DNA of 64,000 nucleotides from assembly GCA_964478815.1 (NCBI GenBank), contig CAYZKY010000009.1, positions 8,409 to 72,408 on the forward strand. Reading direction: 5' to 3'. Under the pieces are notes generated by a model. The model saw nothing but the letters and a program-made list of their open reading frames with translations. It was not told the origin of the DNA and did no database searches. The DNA comes from DASVNK01 sp964478815 (GTDB lineage: Bacteria > Verrucomicrobiota > Verrucomicrobiia > Limisphaerales > SXQI01). Positions within the stretch are counted from its first letter, which is position 1, and the number at the start of each line of letters is the position of its first letter. Positions 47,155 to 56,423 of this stretch are shown here, piece by piece. The position numbers were made by a program, and so were the translations under genes.

Positions 47155-48330
47155 TTAATTATTCTCAACCAACGAATCGACCAAACGGTAATAGCCCTCT
47201 TTCTGGGCCTCCCAGTTGAATTTCTCGTTAAACCGAATCGCATTCCCGGCCAGATCCCGCCGGGCCTGCGGATTGCGATAGAGCTGCAGAATCGAATCCG
47301 CCAGTTCCTTTTCGTCGCCCGGTTTCACGAACTTCACCATTTGATCGTCGAAATAAGTTTGAATCGTTTCCGTGCGGGTCACGATGGACGGAATCCCGAG
47401 ATGGACATACTCCATCAGTTTGAGCGGCAACATGTACCGCGTAAACTCATCGTACAGGATCGGAATGACCCCTACATCCGCCTGGCTCAAAAACGCCGGC
47501 AGCTTTTCGAGCGGCATCCGTCCATGGAATTTCACGATAGCGCCCAACCCCAGCTCGGCCGCCACGCCCTGAATTCGCTCGTAGTCGTCCCCATGACCAA
47601 TGACCAGAAACTCCAGGTCCGGCGTTTGATCCTTGATCCGCCCAATGGCCCGCAAGGCGACCTCGAGCCCGTGCCGTCGGGCGACGGTGCCATGATAAAC
47701 GAGCCGAAACTTATTGTCCGCCCGGACGTGACCGTTCAGCCTCGCTTTGAAGATGTGCGGGTCAGGCACATTCATCAAGACCTCGAACTTGCTGGCGGGA
47801 TTCCCATGCCGGATCAGCGCATCGCGATGCGGCACATGCACCGCCAGCGCCCGATCCGCAAATCGGATGCTCAACCGTTCGATCCAGGTGATCAGCCGCA
47901 CCATCCAATTGTCCGCCTTCTTAAACTTGCAGATGTACAGTTCCGGCATCAGATCGTGGACATCCAGAATCACCTTCGCCCCCATCAATTTCGGCAGGAG
48001 AGCGGTGAAGACCAGAAAATCCGGCATGGTGTGGACGTGGATCAAATCGTATCGATTCTTAACATGGAGCCGGGCAAGCAGGAAGCTGGCTTTAACGAAA
48101 AACCAGAGGTAGATGAGCATGTAGCGCAGGGTGCTGGCCCCCTGGTACCTCCCCACGGCCAGGGGATACAAACGCACTCCCATCAATTCTTCGGAGCCCT
48201 TCGAGGCGCCATCCTCCGTGCAAATAAAGTGGATCGTATCCCCCCGCGCGGCCAAGGCTTCCGCCTCCCGGCGGACCCTCGGGTCGCTCTTGTAGAAGGT
48301 GTAGGCCACCATGCACACCTTTTTCGGCAT
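47155..48330 (-). CDS. Glycosyltransferase family 4
   Basis: A 391-residue GT-B enzyme starting at the ATG at 48330. RLVYHGTVARRHGLEVALRAIGRI, FLVIGHGDDYERI, and ADVGVIPILYDEFTRYMLPLKLMEYVHLGIPSIVT (EX7E-like donor site) are clear. The N-terminal MVAYTFYKSDPRVRREAEALAARGDTIHF is typical of family 4. It overlaps nothing, but lies four bases before the short dehydrogenase gene on the same strand. Donor sugar unknown. Confidence 0.88.
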   Translation of the reverse strand: MPKKVCMVAYTFYKSDPRVRREAEALAARGDTIHFICTEDGASKGSEELMGVRLYPLAVGRYQGASTLRYMLIYLWFFVKASFLLARLHVKNRYDLIHVHTMPDFLVFTALLPKLMGAKVILDVHDLMPELYICKFKKADNWMVRLITWIERLSIRFADRALAVHVPHRDALIRHGNPASKFEVLMNVPDPHIFKARLNGHVRADNKFRLVYHGTVARRHGLEVALRAIGRIKDQTPDLEFLVIGHGDDYERIQGVAAELGLGAIVKFHGRMPLEKLPAFLSQADVGVIPILYDEFTRYMLPLKLMEYVHLGIPSIVTRTETIQTYFDDQMVKFVKPGDEKELADSILQLYRNPQARRDLAGNAIRFNEKFNWEAQKEGYYRLVDSLVENN

Positions 48331-48351
48331 AGGCAAACTTCTGAAAACCGG

Positions 48352-50013
48352 CTAATTCGCCAGGACCATTTCCGCTTTTCCGCGAGCCCCCGAAGGCCCG
48401 GAATGTCGAATCGAATCCCTTGGGGAAACCCCCTCTGAAAGTGAAAGCCGCACATGGCGCCGGCCCCCGATTGCCGCTTCAACCTGGCGCAACTGCCCGG
48501 AATCGGTCGACCAGGTTAATCGCAATGCCACATCCTCCTCCTGAGTTGCCGGAACCTCGGCCAGGCTGACCACCACATCATCCCCTTCGCCACGAGTGTT
48601 CTGAAACTGGATCTGGCGTCGTTTGCCGAACCATTCGACGGCCTGTTTCGCGGTGGCGAACCAGGCGCCGCGCTCGTCGAGTCGCTTCAGAAAGGACTCG
48701 TAAAACGAGCCCCACAACCGCTCCGGCACCAGACTCCGGTCGTGCCAGTTCAAAGTCACGGTTCCCCCGGCTTCCGCGGCGTGATCCATGATCCGCTCGC
48801 AGAGCTCCCACGCCTCCCCGGGGCGAAGATTCATGCGATCCGGAAAGAATAACGCGCAATCCTGGACATGCATCGGCAGCTCGAGCATCCGGGTCGAAGA
48901 CAGAGGACGAAAGACCTGAGTCGTGCCGGCCTTGTACCCGGCCGCCTCGTTATACCCGGAAGTCGATTCGTACTGGAAACCCGCGCGGTCCAATAATTCG
49001 TGGGAACCCTTGTCGAAATACAGCCAGTGCATGCGCACCCCCGCCGGCGGCTCTCCCGTCACGGACGCCATCCGAGCCGATTCGTCTCGCGCTGCACCTT
49101 CTGCCGACCACGCATCGATGCCGTGCAACGCCACCTCGCATCCGGCTTCCTGCACCATCTTGACGTAGCGGGGAATCTCCGTGACATCGTAGCGAACGCC
49201 GCGCTTGGCATGGTCGGTCCGGCCGCAAGGCGAGCCTGGACGGTTCTTGATCGGAATAATAAAGAACGTCGAAGGCTTGCCCCCCTCGACCTGCAGATAC
49301 CGCGAAAAGGGTTCCCAATAGTCCTCCGCCACCCCCATCTGGACCAAGGGCAACTGCAACGCCGCCAGGACGTTCCGGCTCATCTCTCCAACGGTCTTGC
49401 GCCCGGTGGTCCAATCGATGATCGACCCGACCGTCGCCCGGTAGAGAAAGCCCGCCATGGTGTGATCGAATCGATGCTGGCGCAGGCGCAGAAAATCGAT
49501 GTCGTGCGTCAAACAGCAGATGAACGGCCGCCCTGCCGGAGCCGGAGGAATTTCCACCACCACCAATCCGGCCTGAACCATCAACTTTCGGAGAATCTGA
49601 ATATGCCGATCCAAGGTGGGGATTGCGGCATGCGAGGCGGGTTGGCCGATCGTCAGCAGATACTCGATCTCAGCCCAAAGCTGGTAGCCGAGCTGCACGG
49701 TCAGCGTCGCTTGCGAACTCTGTTTCGCGCAATACCCCGGCGCCGGTCCGGTCATAGCCGACGTGTAGAGCGGAATCTCCTCGCCTTCCACCGTCGCCAG
49801 CGCCTGCGGCACGGTGGCGGATGGAGCAACGCCCCCCTCCGCACCATGAACAATCCGAAGCCGGACTCCCGGCGCTTCGGCCGCGGCATCCTGACCGGCG
49901 ATGACAACGTCGTACGTCCGTCCGGCGCGATACGGTTCCCACGGCGTCTTGAAGAGTTGGAAAAACTCTTCCACGATCCGCAGCTCCTTCGGATTTGCGA
50001 TAACTCCGATCAT
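48352..50013 (-). CDS. Polysaccharide-deacetylase-like protein (long form)
   Basis: A 553-residue protein starting at the ATG at 50013. The first catalytic strand is CCLTHDIDFLRLRQHRFD (the THD-x-D motif), and CEVALHGIDAW and LNWHDRSL provide further His/Asp positions. The first 150 residues and the last 100 (beta-rich) are outside the NodB-like domain. No signal peptide is visible. It follows the shorter deacetylase with a four-base overlap, so two related enzymes are translated together. The substrate is probably an N-acetyl sugar, by context. Confidence 0.72.
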   Translation of the reverse strand: MIGVIANPKELRIVEEFFQLFKTPWEPYRAGRTYDVVIAGQDAAAEAPGVRLRIVHGAEGGVAPSATVPQALATVEGEEIPLYTSAMTGPAPGYCAKQSSQATLTVQLGYQLWAEIEYLLTIGQPASHAAIPTLDRHIQILRKLMVQAGLVVVEIPPAPAGRPFICCLTHDIDFLRLRQHRFDHTMAGFLYRATVGSIIDWTTGRKTVGEMSRNVLAALQLPLVQMGVAEDYWEPFSRYLQVEGGKPSTFFIIPIKNRPGSPCGRTDHAKRGVRYDVTEIPRYVKMVQEAGCEVALHGIDAWSAEGAARDESARMASVTGEPPAGVRMHWLYFDKGSHELLDRAGFQYESTSGYNEAAGYKAGTTQVFRPLSSTRMLELPMHVQDCALFFPDRMNLRPGEAWELCERIMDHAAEAGGTVTLNWHDRSLVPERLWGSFYESFLKRLDERGAWFATAKQAVEWFGKRRQIQFQNTRGEGDDVVVSLAEVPATQEEDVALRLTWSTDSGQLRQVEAAIGGRRHVRLSLSEGVSPRDSIRHSGPSGARGKAEMVLAN

Positions 50014-51038
50014 CGAACAACCAGGGGGGGCGGTGTGGCTGCGGCCGCTGGTGGCGCAAAGGCTGCCCATGCGTGCTTTCTCCAGAATCCCGCCAAATCC
50101 TTCGGCAGCGGATTCCAATACGCGCCTTCGTACTCGGCCCGCACATGTTGGAGCAACTCTTCCAAATAGCGGCTCGGGTAATCGTGCTCGCTGCCGCCAG
50201 GGCCAAAGTCCATGTAGTCTGGATGCACGTTCACCAATGCCATGCCGCCATGTTTGGCGATCCAGGCCAGCTTCTGTTTCCAGATCCCGATATCGCGCTG
50301 CTGCAAGAACCGGAAAAGCGTCGAATCCTGGGCCAGCGTGTAGGGCAGCTCCACATAACCCTTCCCGCCTTTCGGGCTGGGAATCATGAAGGGGAAGATC
50401 GTTCCCACCCCATCCGGTTGCGGTTCGAACGGATCGGTGTCGAAGCCGGACGCATCGTATTCGATATTCAGGTCGTGCAGCCACTCGAACTCGTGATGCA
50501 TGAACCCGGAACGAAATCCGACCGCCTCCCAGTCCTGCAGGTAAGTGTTGATGCGCCGCGCATTTTCTCGAAAAATTTCGCGCGAACGATACAACTTGCC
50601 ATCGTGGCGCAGATCGTGAACCCCCACCTCGAAGCCCGCGTCGACGATCCGTGCTCGAACTTCCGCCGAGAGCCTATACTCGCCCTCAGGCACAAAATTG
50701 AAGGAACCGGCAAACCCAAGCCGTCGATCCAGCTCCAGCAAGCGTTCCACTCGTTCAAACCCACGCGCACCTTCCACGTCGTGCGTCAGGATGAACGCGA
50801 ATTTCTTCCCGCCAGGCCAGCCCTCCCACCGGGCCGGCGGACGGGCGGCGGACGGATCGATCGGCCAGACGGCCCGCGATCGTTCCAAGGCCTGCCTCGC
50901 CAGCACTCGGCGGAGCATCAACCGCAGCCGGGCAGGAATGAACGGCTTCGCGTCGTAATATAAACGGCGGAGAAGGGACAAGGGGAGATGTGGGTTGCCC
51001 TGCGAGAAATCCGCATGCAGGGCTTGTCCGCCCTCCAT
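50010..51038 (-). CDS. Polysaccharide deacetylase-like protein (NodB fold)
   Basis: A 342-residue protein if started at the ATG at 51038. FILTHDVEGARGFERV is the first catalytic strand and VGVHDLRHDGKLY gives the metal HxxxH. Family homology starts around SLLRRLYYDAKPFIPARLR, which lies just after a TTG at 50981, so a 323-residue product from that TTG is a real alternative. Upstream of 50985 the DNA is a hairpin-rich element, and in-frame extension through it is not credible. It overlaps the longer deacetylase gene by four bases. Confidence 0.75.
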   Translation of the reverse strand: MEGGQALHADFSQGNPHLPLSLLRRLYYDAKPFIPARLRLMLRRVLARQALERSRAVWPIDPSAARPPARWEGWPGGKKFAFILTHDVEGARGFERVERLLELDRRLGFAGSFNFVPEGEYRLSAEVRARIVDAGFEVGVHDLRHDGKLYRSREIFRENARRINTYLQDWEAVGFRSGFMHHEFEWLHDLNIEYDASGFDTDPFEPQPDGVGTIFPFMIPSPKGGKGYVELPYTLAQDSTLFRFLQQRDIGIWKQKLAWIAKHGGMALVNVHPDYMDFGPGGSEHDYPSRYLEELLQHVRAEYEGAYWNPLPKDLAGFWRKHAWAAFAPPAAAATPPPLVVR

Positions 51039-51170
51039 GGCGCGATTTGCGCGTCGAGCGCCGCTTCGGGCGGCGTCCGACGCCGGGACTTTTGCTGACG
51101 CGTTTCGCCAGCCGACTTTGCCACGCGCGCCTACACGCGGGGCTTTGCCTTCAGACGAAGGCAAAATGAT
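50985..51170. repeat. Hairpin-rich intergenic element between the chain-length gene and the deacetylase gene
   Basis: Several inverted repeats follow one another: GCCCTGC/GCAGGGC (50997-51003 with 51017-51023), GGCGTC-C-GACGCC (near 51072-51084), and TTTGCCTTC-AGAC-GAAGGCAAA (51044+100: 51144-51152 with 51157-51165), a perfect nine-base-pair stem. No T-tract follows on the minus strand. It looks like a dispersed palindromic element inserted in the EPS transcript and may also act as an attenuator. Confidence 0.5.
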
Positions 51171-51191
51171 CGGGGGATCGGACGATTGGGC

Positions 51192-53594
51192 TCAAATATC
51201 CTGGTTGAGCGATTTGGGCCCATAGGTGTGCGTCTTGTTCAGAACGGTCACTAAATTGGTGCGGGATGAGGCGAGCAGCTTCTGGGCGCGCTCCACCTTT
51301 TCGCGGTCGGTTTCCTCGGCCTCGATCACCAGCAGCGTCCTTTCCACCTGGCTGGCCAGGCGCAACGAACCGCTGGTTTGGTCGATCGGCGGCAAATCGA
51401 AAATGATATAATCGTAATCGCTCGCCTTCAACTTCGGCAGGAGGTCGCTGAAACTCTGCACGATGCTTGCACCGTTGACGCTCCGGCCCGTGGTGGCTAG
51501 CGCAGTCAGGTTCTGGCGCACCAGCGCGTGGTCGGCCCCCTTGGGTGTCTCGTCCGGCAATCCGGGATTCGGCCGCCCTTTTGCGAAAAAGGTCACCGCC
51601 ACCTTGTTCCGCTCGAGGCCGATGTAAAGCACGTTCCTTTCGACATCGCGGGATAATGCCGCGGCCAGCCCGGTGGCCAGGCGGGTCACGCCGGCCCCCT
51701 TGTTGCAACTCGTCAATCCGACGATCTTCGGTTTGTGCAGATCCCCGGCATAGGACATGACTACCCGGTCGCGCAACGCTTCGTAATACGGAAGCATCGG
51801 ATCGTTCTCATCCCACGGCTGCACTTCCCCGTCGAAAAAGCCTGTCACTTCCGGCAACGCCCGTCCGTCGGTCGGCGCCGGCAGCCTCAGCATGGAATGT
51901 CCATTGGCTCCAAAATCAGGGATCGCCGCGAAAATCGGCAGTTTGAGCGCCGCCTCGACCTCTTTCGCCCGCTTGAACGTCCGATCGAGGTAAAGCTCCG
52001 AAACAAACGCCAGCAACAGCCCCACTGCCAGACCGCCCGCGATGCAAAGGGCAATCATCTGGTAGAATTTCTTGGTGTCCCGCCCGGAGAACCCGGCGGC
52101 CTGCACCACGCTGATGTTGTTGATCTTCGCCACGTCCAGAGTCTCCTCGACACGCGCCCGATCAAGCTGGTCCGTCAAGTACGCCAGCCTCTTTTCGAAC
52201 CCGTCTTTTCGTCGCTGCAAATCGAGGATTTGCACCTCCAACCCATCGATCAGGTTCGCCCGGGCCACCACATCCGCCTGCTGCCGCCGTTGAGCCTGCA
52301 ATTTCCCGTTCAAGCCTTGGATCTGTTCCCGGGCCGCCTGATAATCGAAAACCGGAATGATGGGACGGGACGGTGCCGGATTGGCAGCCGTCGCGGGAGC
52401 AGGCGCACCGGCCGTCGTCGGCCGGGCGGCACCCCTTTGCCGCTGCGCCACGAGCGCGGCGGGATCGATGCCCAATTCCTTGATCGAACGCTCGGTGTCC
52501 TCGATCAATTGGCGATGCTGGGTAATCACCCGGCTTCCCGGCTTCCATGTCGCCAGGAGCCGCAGTTCGTCCGCTTTCAGACTCGCGAGCTGCTGGTTCA
52601 GTCGTTCATAGCCCGCGAGGACCGTGGGAGACGGCATTTCCGGTTCCGGCGCCTCCGCCTCCTCCACCGTGTTGGTCGCGGGTTGAGTGGCTGCGGCCGC
52701 TAAATTCGTCTCGCTGGCTGCACTCGTCACCGCATTGGTCGTGGTCGCAGCCGCCGTCGCCACCTGGTTTGTTTCGCCGCTCCCCGCGGGTGCATTGGTC
52801 GTTGCCCCCAGCTCCGCCGGGCGTTTCATCGCCTCGTTATACAGCGCCACGCGTTCCGCCAGACTGCCTTCGGTTTCGAATATGGCTTTGCGGATCAGGC
52901 TCAGTTCCGTGGTGATTTCCAGCTTCGCCTGATCCAGCGAGAGCACCGCCGCCTGCTTCTTTTTATCGCGCAAGGCATTCTCCGCCTCCGTCAGCCGGTT
53001 CCTCACATCGTCCACCTGCGCGGTCAAGAATTCCAGACTGCCCGAAGGCCGGTGAGCCTCCCCATGACGCCTCAAATATTCGGTGATAATCTGCGACAAG
53101 GTTTCCTGCGCCACCTGCGGATCGCGATGCTTCAAACTCACATTGATCACGCTGCTGTTCCGGCCGACCCCGACCGTCATGTTGCGAAGCACCTGCCCCA
53201 TGGCCAGGGCTTCGCCGCTCGTCGCATTGGTGTCGCTCGGCTGGTCGGAGACGATGCGCGCCGCCCCCACCGCCTTGACCGCCGCCCGCACGGTGTCCGC
53301 GTTCCGCAAAATCTCCATTTCGGAATTAAGGATCGTTTCGCCGCGGGCATCTGGCGAACGGACCATCGTGCCGTCCGGCAGCGAATTCACCGGCGCTTTG
53401 ATGTCGTTAATGTAGCGGACCAGGAGCTTGGCATCCGATTGCGGCAAAGGCTGCTGCAACACAAACACCGCGGCCGCGCCGCCGATCCCCAGCAGGGTGC
53501 AAAGGATGATCTTCCACTTCTGCCGGAACAGAATATAGGCCACGTCTTGGGCCTTCAGGCCGCCGCCCGGATTGGTTGCGTCTTTTGGGTTCAT
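51192..53594 (-). CDS. Wzz/BY-kinase-type chain-length protein with a degenerate kinase domain
   Basis: An 800-residue protein: Wzz domain with membrane segments at about 28-47 and 513-532, coiled-coil periplasmic region between them, and a cytoplasmic P-loop domain from about 600. A Thr/Asn/Ala-rich low-complexity stretch (262-312) interrupts the coiled coil. The Walker A position reads TSCNKGAGVTR (628-637) in place of GxxGxGKS/T, and Walker A' reads VLYIGLERN (655-663) without the catalytic Asp; Walker B IIFDLPPID (730-738) remains. No C-terminal tyrosine cluster is present. It probably controls chain length without tyrosine-kinase activity. Confidence 0.85.
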   Translation of the reverse strand: MNPKDATNPGGGLKAQDVAYILFRQKWKIILCTLLGIGGAAAVFVLQQPLPQSDAKLLVRYINDIKAPVNSLPDGTMVRSPDARGETILNSEMEILRNADTVRAAVKAVGAARIVSDQPSDTNATSGEALAMGQVLRNMTVGVGRNSSVINVSLKHRDPQVAQETLSQIITEYLRRHGEAHRPSGSLEFLTAQVDDVRNRLTEAENALRDKKKQAAVLSLDQAKLEITTELSLIRKAIFETEGSLAERVALYNEAMKRPAELGATTNAPAGSGETNQVATAAATTTNAVTSAASETNLAAAATQPATNTVEEAEAPEPEMPSPTVLAGYERLNQQLASLKADELRLLATWKPGSRVITQHRQLIEDTERSIKELGIDPAALVAQRQRGAARPTTAGAPAPATAANPAPSRPIIPVFDYQAAREQIQGLNGKLQAQRRQQADVVARANLIDGLEVQILDLQRRKDGFEKRLAYLTDQLDRARVEETLDVAKINNISVVQAAGFSGRDTKKFYQMIALCIAGGLAVGLLLAFVSELYLDRTFKRAKEVEAALKLPIFAAIPDFGANGHSMLRLPAPTDGRALPEVTGFFDGEVQPWDENDPMLPYYEALRDRVVMSYAGDLHKPKIVGLTSCNKGAGVTRLATGLAAALSRDVERNVLYIGLERNKVAVTFFAKGRPNPGLPDETPKGADHALVRQNLTALATTGRSVNGASIVQSFSDLLPKLKASDYDYIIFDLPPIDQTSGSLRLASQVERTLLVIEAEETDREKVERAQKLLASSRTNLVTVLNKTHTYGPKSLNQDI

Positions 53595-53673
53595 GCGAAC
53601 CTTTCGGTTAGTGTTGCCAAAGGGTTGGTCAGGGTTGGAAGAAAACGGGGGATCCGTTGCTGCGTCGGTAGAT

Positions 53674-54795
53674 TCATGCGATATGCCGGTAAAGCGCCGC
53701 GCCGATCAGCCGGCTCGCCGCCAGCGGCAGGTGTTGAAAAACCCAATTGTGCCAGCCGTGCGCCAGATCCGGTTTCTCGACGAAGTCGTTCCGCCGCAGG
53801 CTGTATTTCGTATAAGATTTCATGTGCTCGAGAGCCGCCCAATTCGTCTTGAACCGGCGCAACCCTTCATTCGCCATCGAGGTGCGTCCGAGGGACATGC
53901 TCTCGCAGCCCAGCCGCATGGCTTGCCGCATCCCCGCCCACATCACCGAATTGTTCGCCCTGAGTTGCTGGAACCTCTCGTCCGAAGCCCCGAACTTGTA
54001 AACCGCCCGCTTCCCGAAATAACCGAATAGCGACGCGGCGACTGGTCTATCCTCATACTCTGAAACCGCCAGAAAGGCAAGTCCGGCCTTGACAAGCCGT
54101 TCCTGCACTACTCGGAAAAAGGACCGCGGCTGCGGCGGCAACCCGTGCCGCCGCCGGGTTTGGCACTGTAATCCATAGAAGGCGTCCATCGCCGCGGAAT
54201 CCGTTCGAATTTCCACTTTCACGGAAGCCTTCTCCGCTTTCCGAATCGCCCGCCGCACGCTTCCATCGAACTCCCCGAACAGGCCCTCTCCCCGGCGCAG
54301 ATCCACCGTGTGTTCGTAAAAACGGATCGAACTCCTCATCGACTCGGGACGTCCTTCACAACTTCGAATCTCCAGCGATTTCCAGCCCCGTTCCTTTCCG
54401 AGTTCCAACGCCTCGGCGAACATCTCCTTCCAGCCGAATTCCGCCGAGACAAGCGGCGAACACTCATCGCTGAACGGAAGGCCAATCCCTCGCCGGCCCG
54501 TCAGCCGGCTCTCGACCTCCATCAGCGGGAGGATGGCCGAACCATCCTCCCTCCGGGAGACCAGGTAACACGGCGTATATCCATACGCCTCGCAGAGCGT
54601 CTCGCACCATTCCCGCGTGTGGAAAAGCGACCCGCCCCCGTGGTTGAGAACCTTCGCATTCCACTGCCCATCCGCCCGCGGATCGGCCACGCGGAACGGT
54701 TCGGCCCTCCGCACGGAGGACATGGCGCGATGAGCATCGCTTGGCACACGGCTCTCACCGGCGGCGGCAGTGGCAATGGCGGCGGTTCCAGGCAT
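53674..54795 (-). CDS. FemAB-like acyltransferase (exosortase-EPS-associated type)
   Basis: A 373-residue double-GNAT protein. SVRRAIRKAEKASVKVEIRTD is the FemAB basic helix, and PVAASLFGYFGKRAVYKFGASDERFQQLRANNSVMWAGMRQAMRLGCESMSLGRT is the C-terminal GNAT half. A FemAB-family protein is a known companion of XrtA-type EPS loci. The ATG at 54795 lies two bases after the DegT gene stop; a later Met (MSSVRRAEP) is possible. Probable role: acylation of the amino sugar made by the three genes upstream. Confidence 0.78.
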   Translation of the reverse strand: MPGTAAIATAAAGESRVPSDAHRAMSSVRRAEPFRVADPRADGQWNAKVLNHGGGSLFHTREWCETLCEAYGYTPCYLVSRREDGSAILPLMEVESRLTGRRGIGLPFSDECSPLVSAEFGWKEMFAEALELGKERGWKSLEIRSCEGRPESMRSSIRFYEHTVDLRRGEGLFGEFDGSVRRAIRKAEKASVKVEIRTDSAAMDAFYGLQCQTRRRHGLPPQPRSFFRVVQERLVKAGLAFLAVSEYEDRPVAASLFGYFGKRAVYKFGASDERFQQLRANNSVMWAGMRQAMRLGCESMSLGRTSMANEGLRRFKTNWAALEHMKSYTKYSLRRNDFVEKPDLAHGWHNWVFQHLPLAASRLIGAALYRHIA

Positions 54796-54797
54796 CC

Positions 54798-55922
54798 TTA
54801 GGCCGCCACGGCCATCGGCTGCCTCACGAAGCTCTTCACTCCGGCGACGACCGCCTCGATGTCCTGCGGCGTGAGTTCCGGATACATGGGCAGGGACACC
54901 AGTTCCCGCGCCACCCGCTCGCTCACCGGGAAGCTGCCCGGCCCTTGGCCCAGGCTCCGATAAGCCTCTTGCAGATGCAACGGCAGCGGATAATGGATCG
55001 CGCACGCGATATCCTTCGCCGCCATCGCCTTGATCAATCCCTCGCGATCCTTCACCCGCAGCACATACAAATGATAGACATGCTTCGAATAGCTGGCCTC
55101 GGTCGGCGTGATGACTTCATCCGTGTCCGCGAACATGCTGGTGTAGCGAGCCGCATGCGCCCGGCGCGCGTTCGTCCAATGCTCGAGGTGTTTCAGCTTG
55201 ATGCTCAGGATCGCCCCCTGGAAGCCGTCCATGCGCCCGTTCCAGCCCACCACATCGTGGAAATACTTCTTCGCCTGGCCGTGATCGCGGTAGGTGGCCA
55301 TCTTCGTGCGCAGCTCGGCGCTGTTCGTTGTGCAACCCCCGCCCTCTCCGCACGCTCCGAGATTCTTGCCCGGATAAAAGCTGAAGCAGCCCACCTCGCC
55401 GATCGTTCCCGCGCGGCGCCCCTTGTATTCCGCGCCGTGCGCCTGGCACGCGTCTTCCACCACCGGCAAGCCATGCTTCCTGGCAATGTCCATGATCGGA
55501 TCCATGTCCGCCATCTGGCCGTAGAGATGCACCGGGATGATCGCCTTGGTGCGCGGCGTAATCGCGCGCTCCAGCAAGGCCGGATCCATCGTACAGGTCT
55601 GCTCGTCGATGTCGACGAACACCGGCTTCGCCCCGCAATAAGTGATCGCCTCCGCCGTCGCGATAAACGTATTCGGCACCGTGATCACTTCGTCGCCCGG
55701 CTTCACGCCGAGGGCCAACAGCGCGAACCACAGCGCGTCCGTGCCGTTCCCGACCGCCACGGAATGCTTCGCGTGGCAATACTTTGCGAATTCCTCCTCG
55801 AACTTCGTCACATAAGGACCGCCGGCGAACGCCGTATTATCGATCACTTCGGACACCGCCGCGAGAATCTCGCTTTTGAGCGCTTGATGCTGAGCCTTAA
55901 GATTAAGAAACGGAATTGGCAT
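54798..55922 (-). CDS. DegT/DnrJ/EryC1/StrS-family PLP aminotransferase (WbpE-like)
   Basis: A 374-residue sugar aminotransferase. MPIPFLNLKAQHQALKSEI and VGNGTDALWFALLALGVKPGDEVITVPNTFIATAEAI are the family start, and CFSFYPGKNLGACGEGG contains the PLP-binding Lys. The neighbouring Gfo/Idh dehydrogenase and hexapeptide acyltransferase match the WbpB-WbpE-WbpD route, in which a 3-keto sugar is aminated and then acylated (UDP-GlcNAc(3NAc)A-type sugars). Pathway assignment is by context. Confidence 0.92.
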   Translation of the reverse strand: MPIPFLNLKAQHQALKSEILAAVSEVIDNTAFAGGPYVTKFEEEFAKYCHAKHSVAVGNGTDALWFALLALGVKPGDEVITVPNTFIATAEAITYCGAKPVFVDIDEQTCTMDPALLERAITPRTKAIIPVHLYGQMADMDPIMDIARKHGLPVVEDACQAHGAEYKGRRAGTIGEVGCFSFYPGKNLGACGEGGGCTTNSAELRTKMATYRDHGQAKKYFHDVVGWNGRMDGFQGAILSIKLKHLEHWTNARRAHAARYTSMFADTDEVITPTEASYSKHVYHLYVLRVKDREGLIKAMAAKDIACAIHYPLPLHLQEAYRSLGQGPGSFPVSERVARELVSLPMYPELTPQDIEAVVAGVKSFVRQPMAVAA

Positions 55923-55925
55923 GTG

Positions 55926-56423
55926 TTAACTGTTTTTCTTGTTGATTCGTAAAACTCGCGCCGGGTTCCCGGCCACGATCGCGTCCGCAGGTACATCCTT
56001 GGTCACCACGCTCCCCGCCCCCACGATCGCACGTTCGCCGATCGTGACCCCGCACAGCAGCGTCGCACTCGAACCGATGGAAGCCCCCTGGCACACCCGC
56101 GTCGGGCGGCACTCCCAATCCTTCTCGGTCTGCAATTGCCCTCCCGCCGCCGTCGCCCGCGGATACAGGTCGTTGATGAACGTCACGTTGTGTCCGATGA
56201 ACACCTCGTCCTCGATCGTCACCCCTTCGCAAATGAAGCTGTGGCTCGAAATCTTGCAGCGCTTCCCGACCTTGGACCCCTTCTGGATCTCGACAAACGT
56301 GCCGATCTTCGTCTCATCCCCGATTTCGCAACCGTACAGGTTGGTGAACGCGAAGATCTTGACGCCCGCGCCGACTTTAACGTCGGGCGCGATCCGCTGG
56401 AACATCGAAGGATCGCTCGTCAT
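55926..56423 (-). CDS. Hexapeptide-repeat sugar N-acyltransferase (WbpD-like)
   Basis: A 165-residue left-handed beta-helix protein: repeated [LIV]-G-x4 units (IGDETKIGTFVEIQKGSKVGKRCKI; SIGSSATLLCGVTIGERAIVGAGSVVTKDVPADAIVAGNPARVLR) typical of trimeric LpxA-like acetyltransferases. HNVTFINDLYPRA is the WbpD-type substrate loop. It would acetylate the amino group introduced by the neighbouring aminotransferase. It overlaps the dehydrogenase stop by four bases. Confidence 0.9.
   Translation of the reverse strand: MTSDPSMFQRIAPDVKVGAGVKIFAFTNLYGCEIGDETKIGTFVEIQKGSKVGKRCKISSHSFICEGVTIEDEVFIGHNVTFINDLYPRATAAGGQLQTEKDWECRPTRVCQGASIGSSATLLCGVTIGERAIVGAGSVVTKDVPADAIVAGNPARVLRINKKNS

Noticed and set aside
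51039..51164. N-terminal extension of the deacetylase gene to a start at 51164
   Set aside because: The extension passes through stacked inverted repeats and gives a Ser/Arg/Gly-rich tail unlike the family start.
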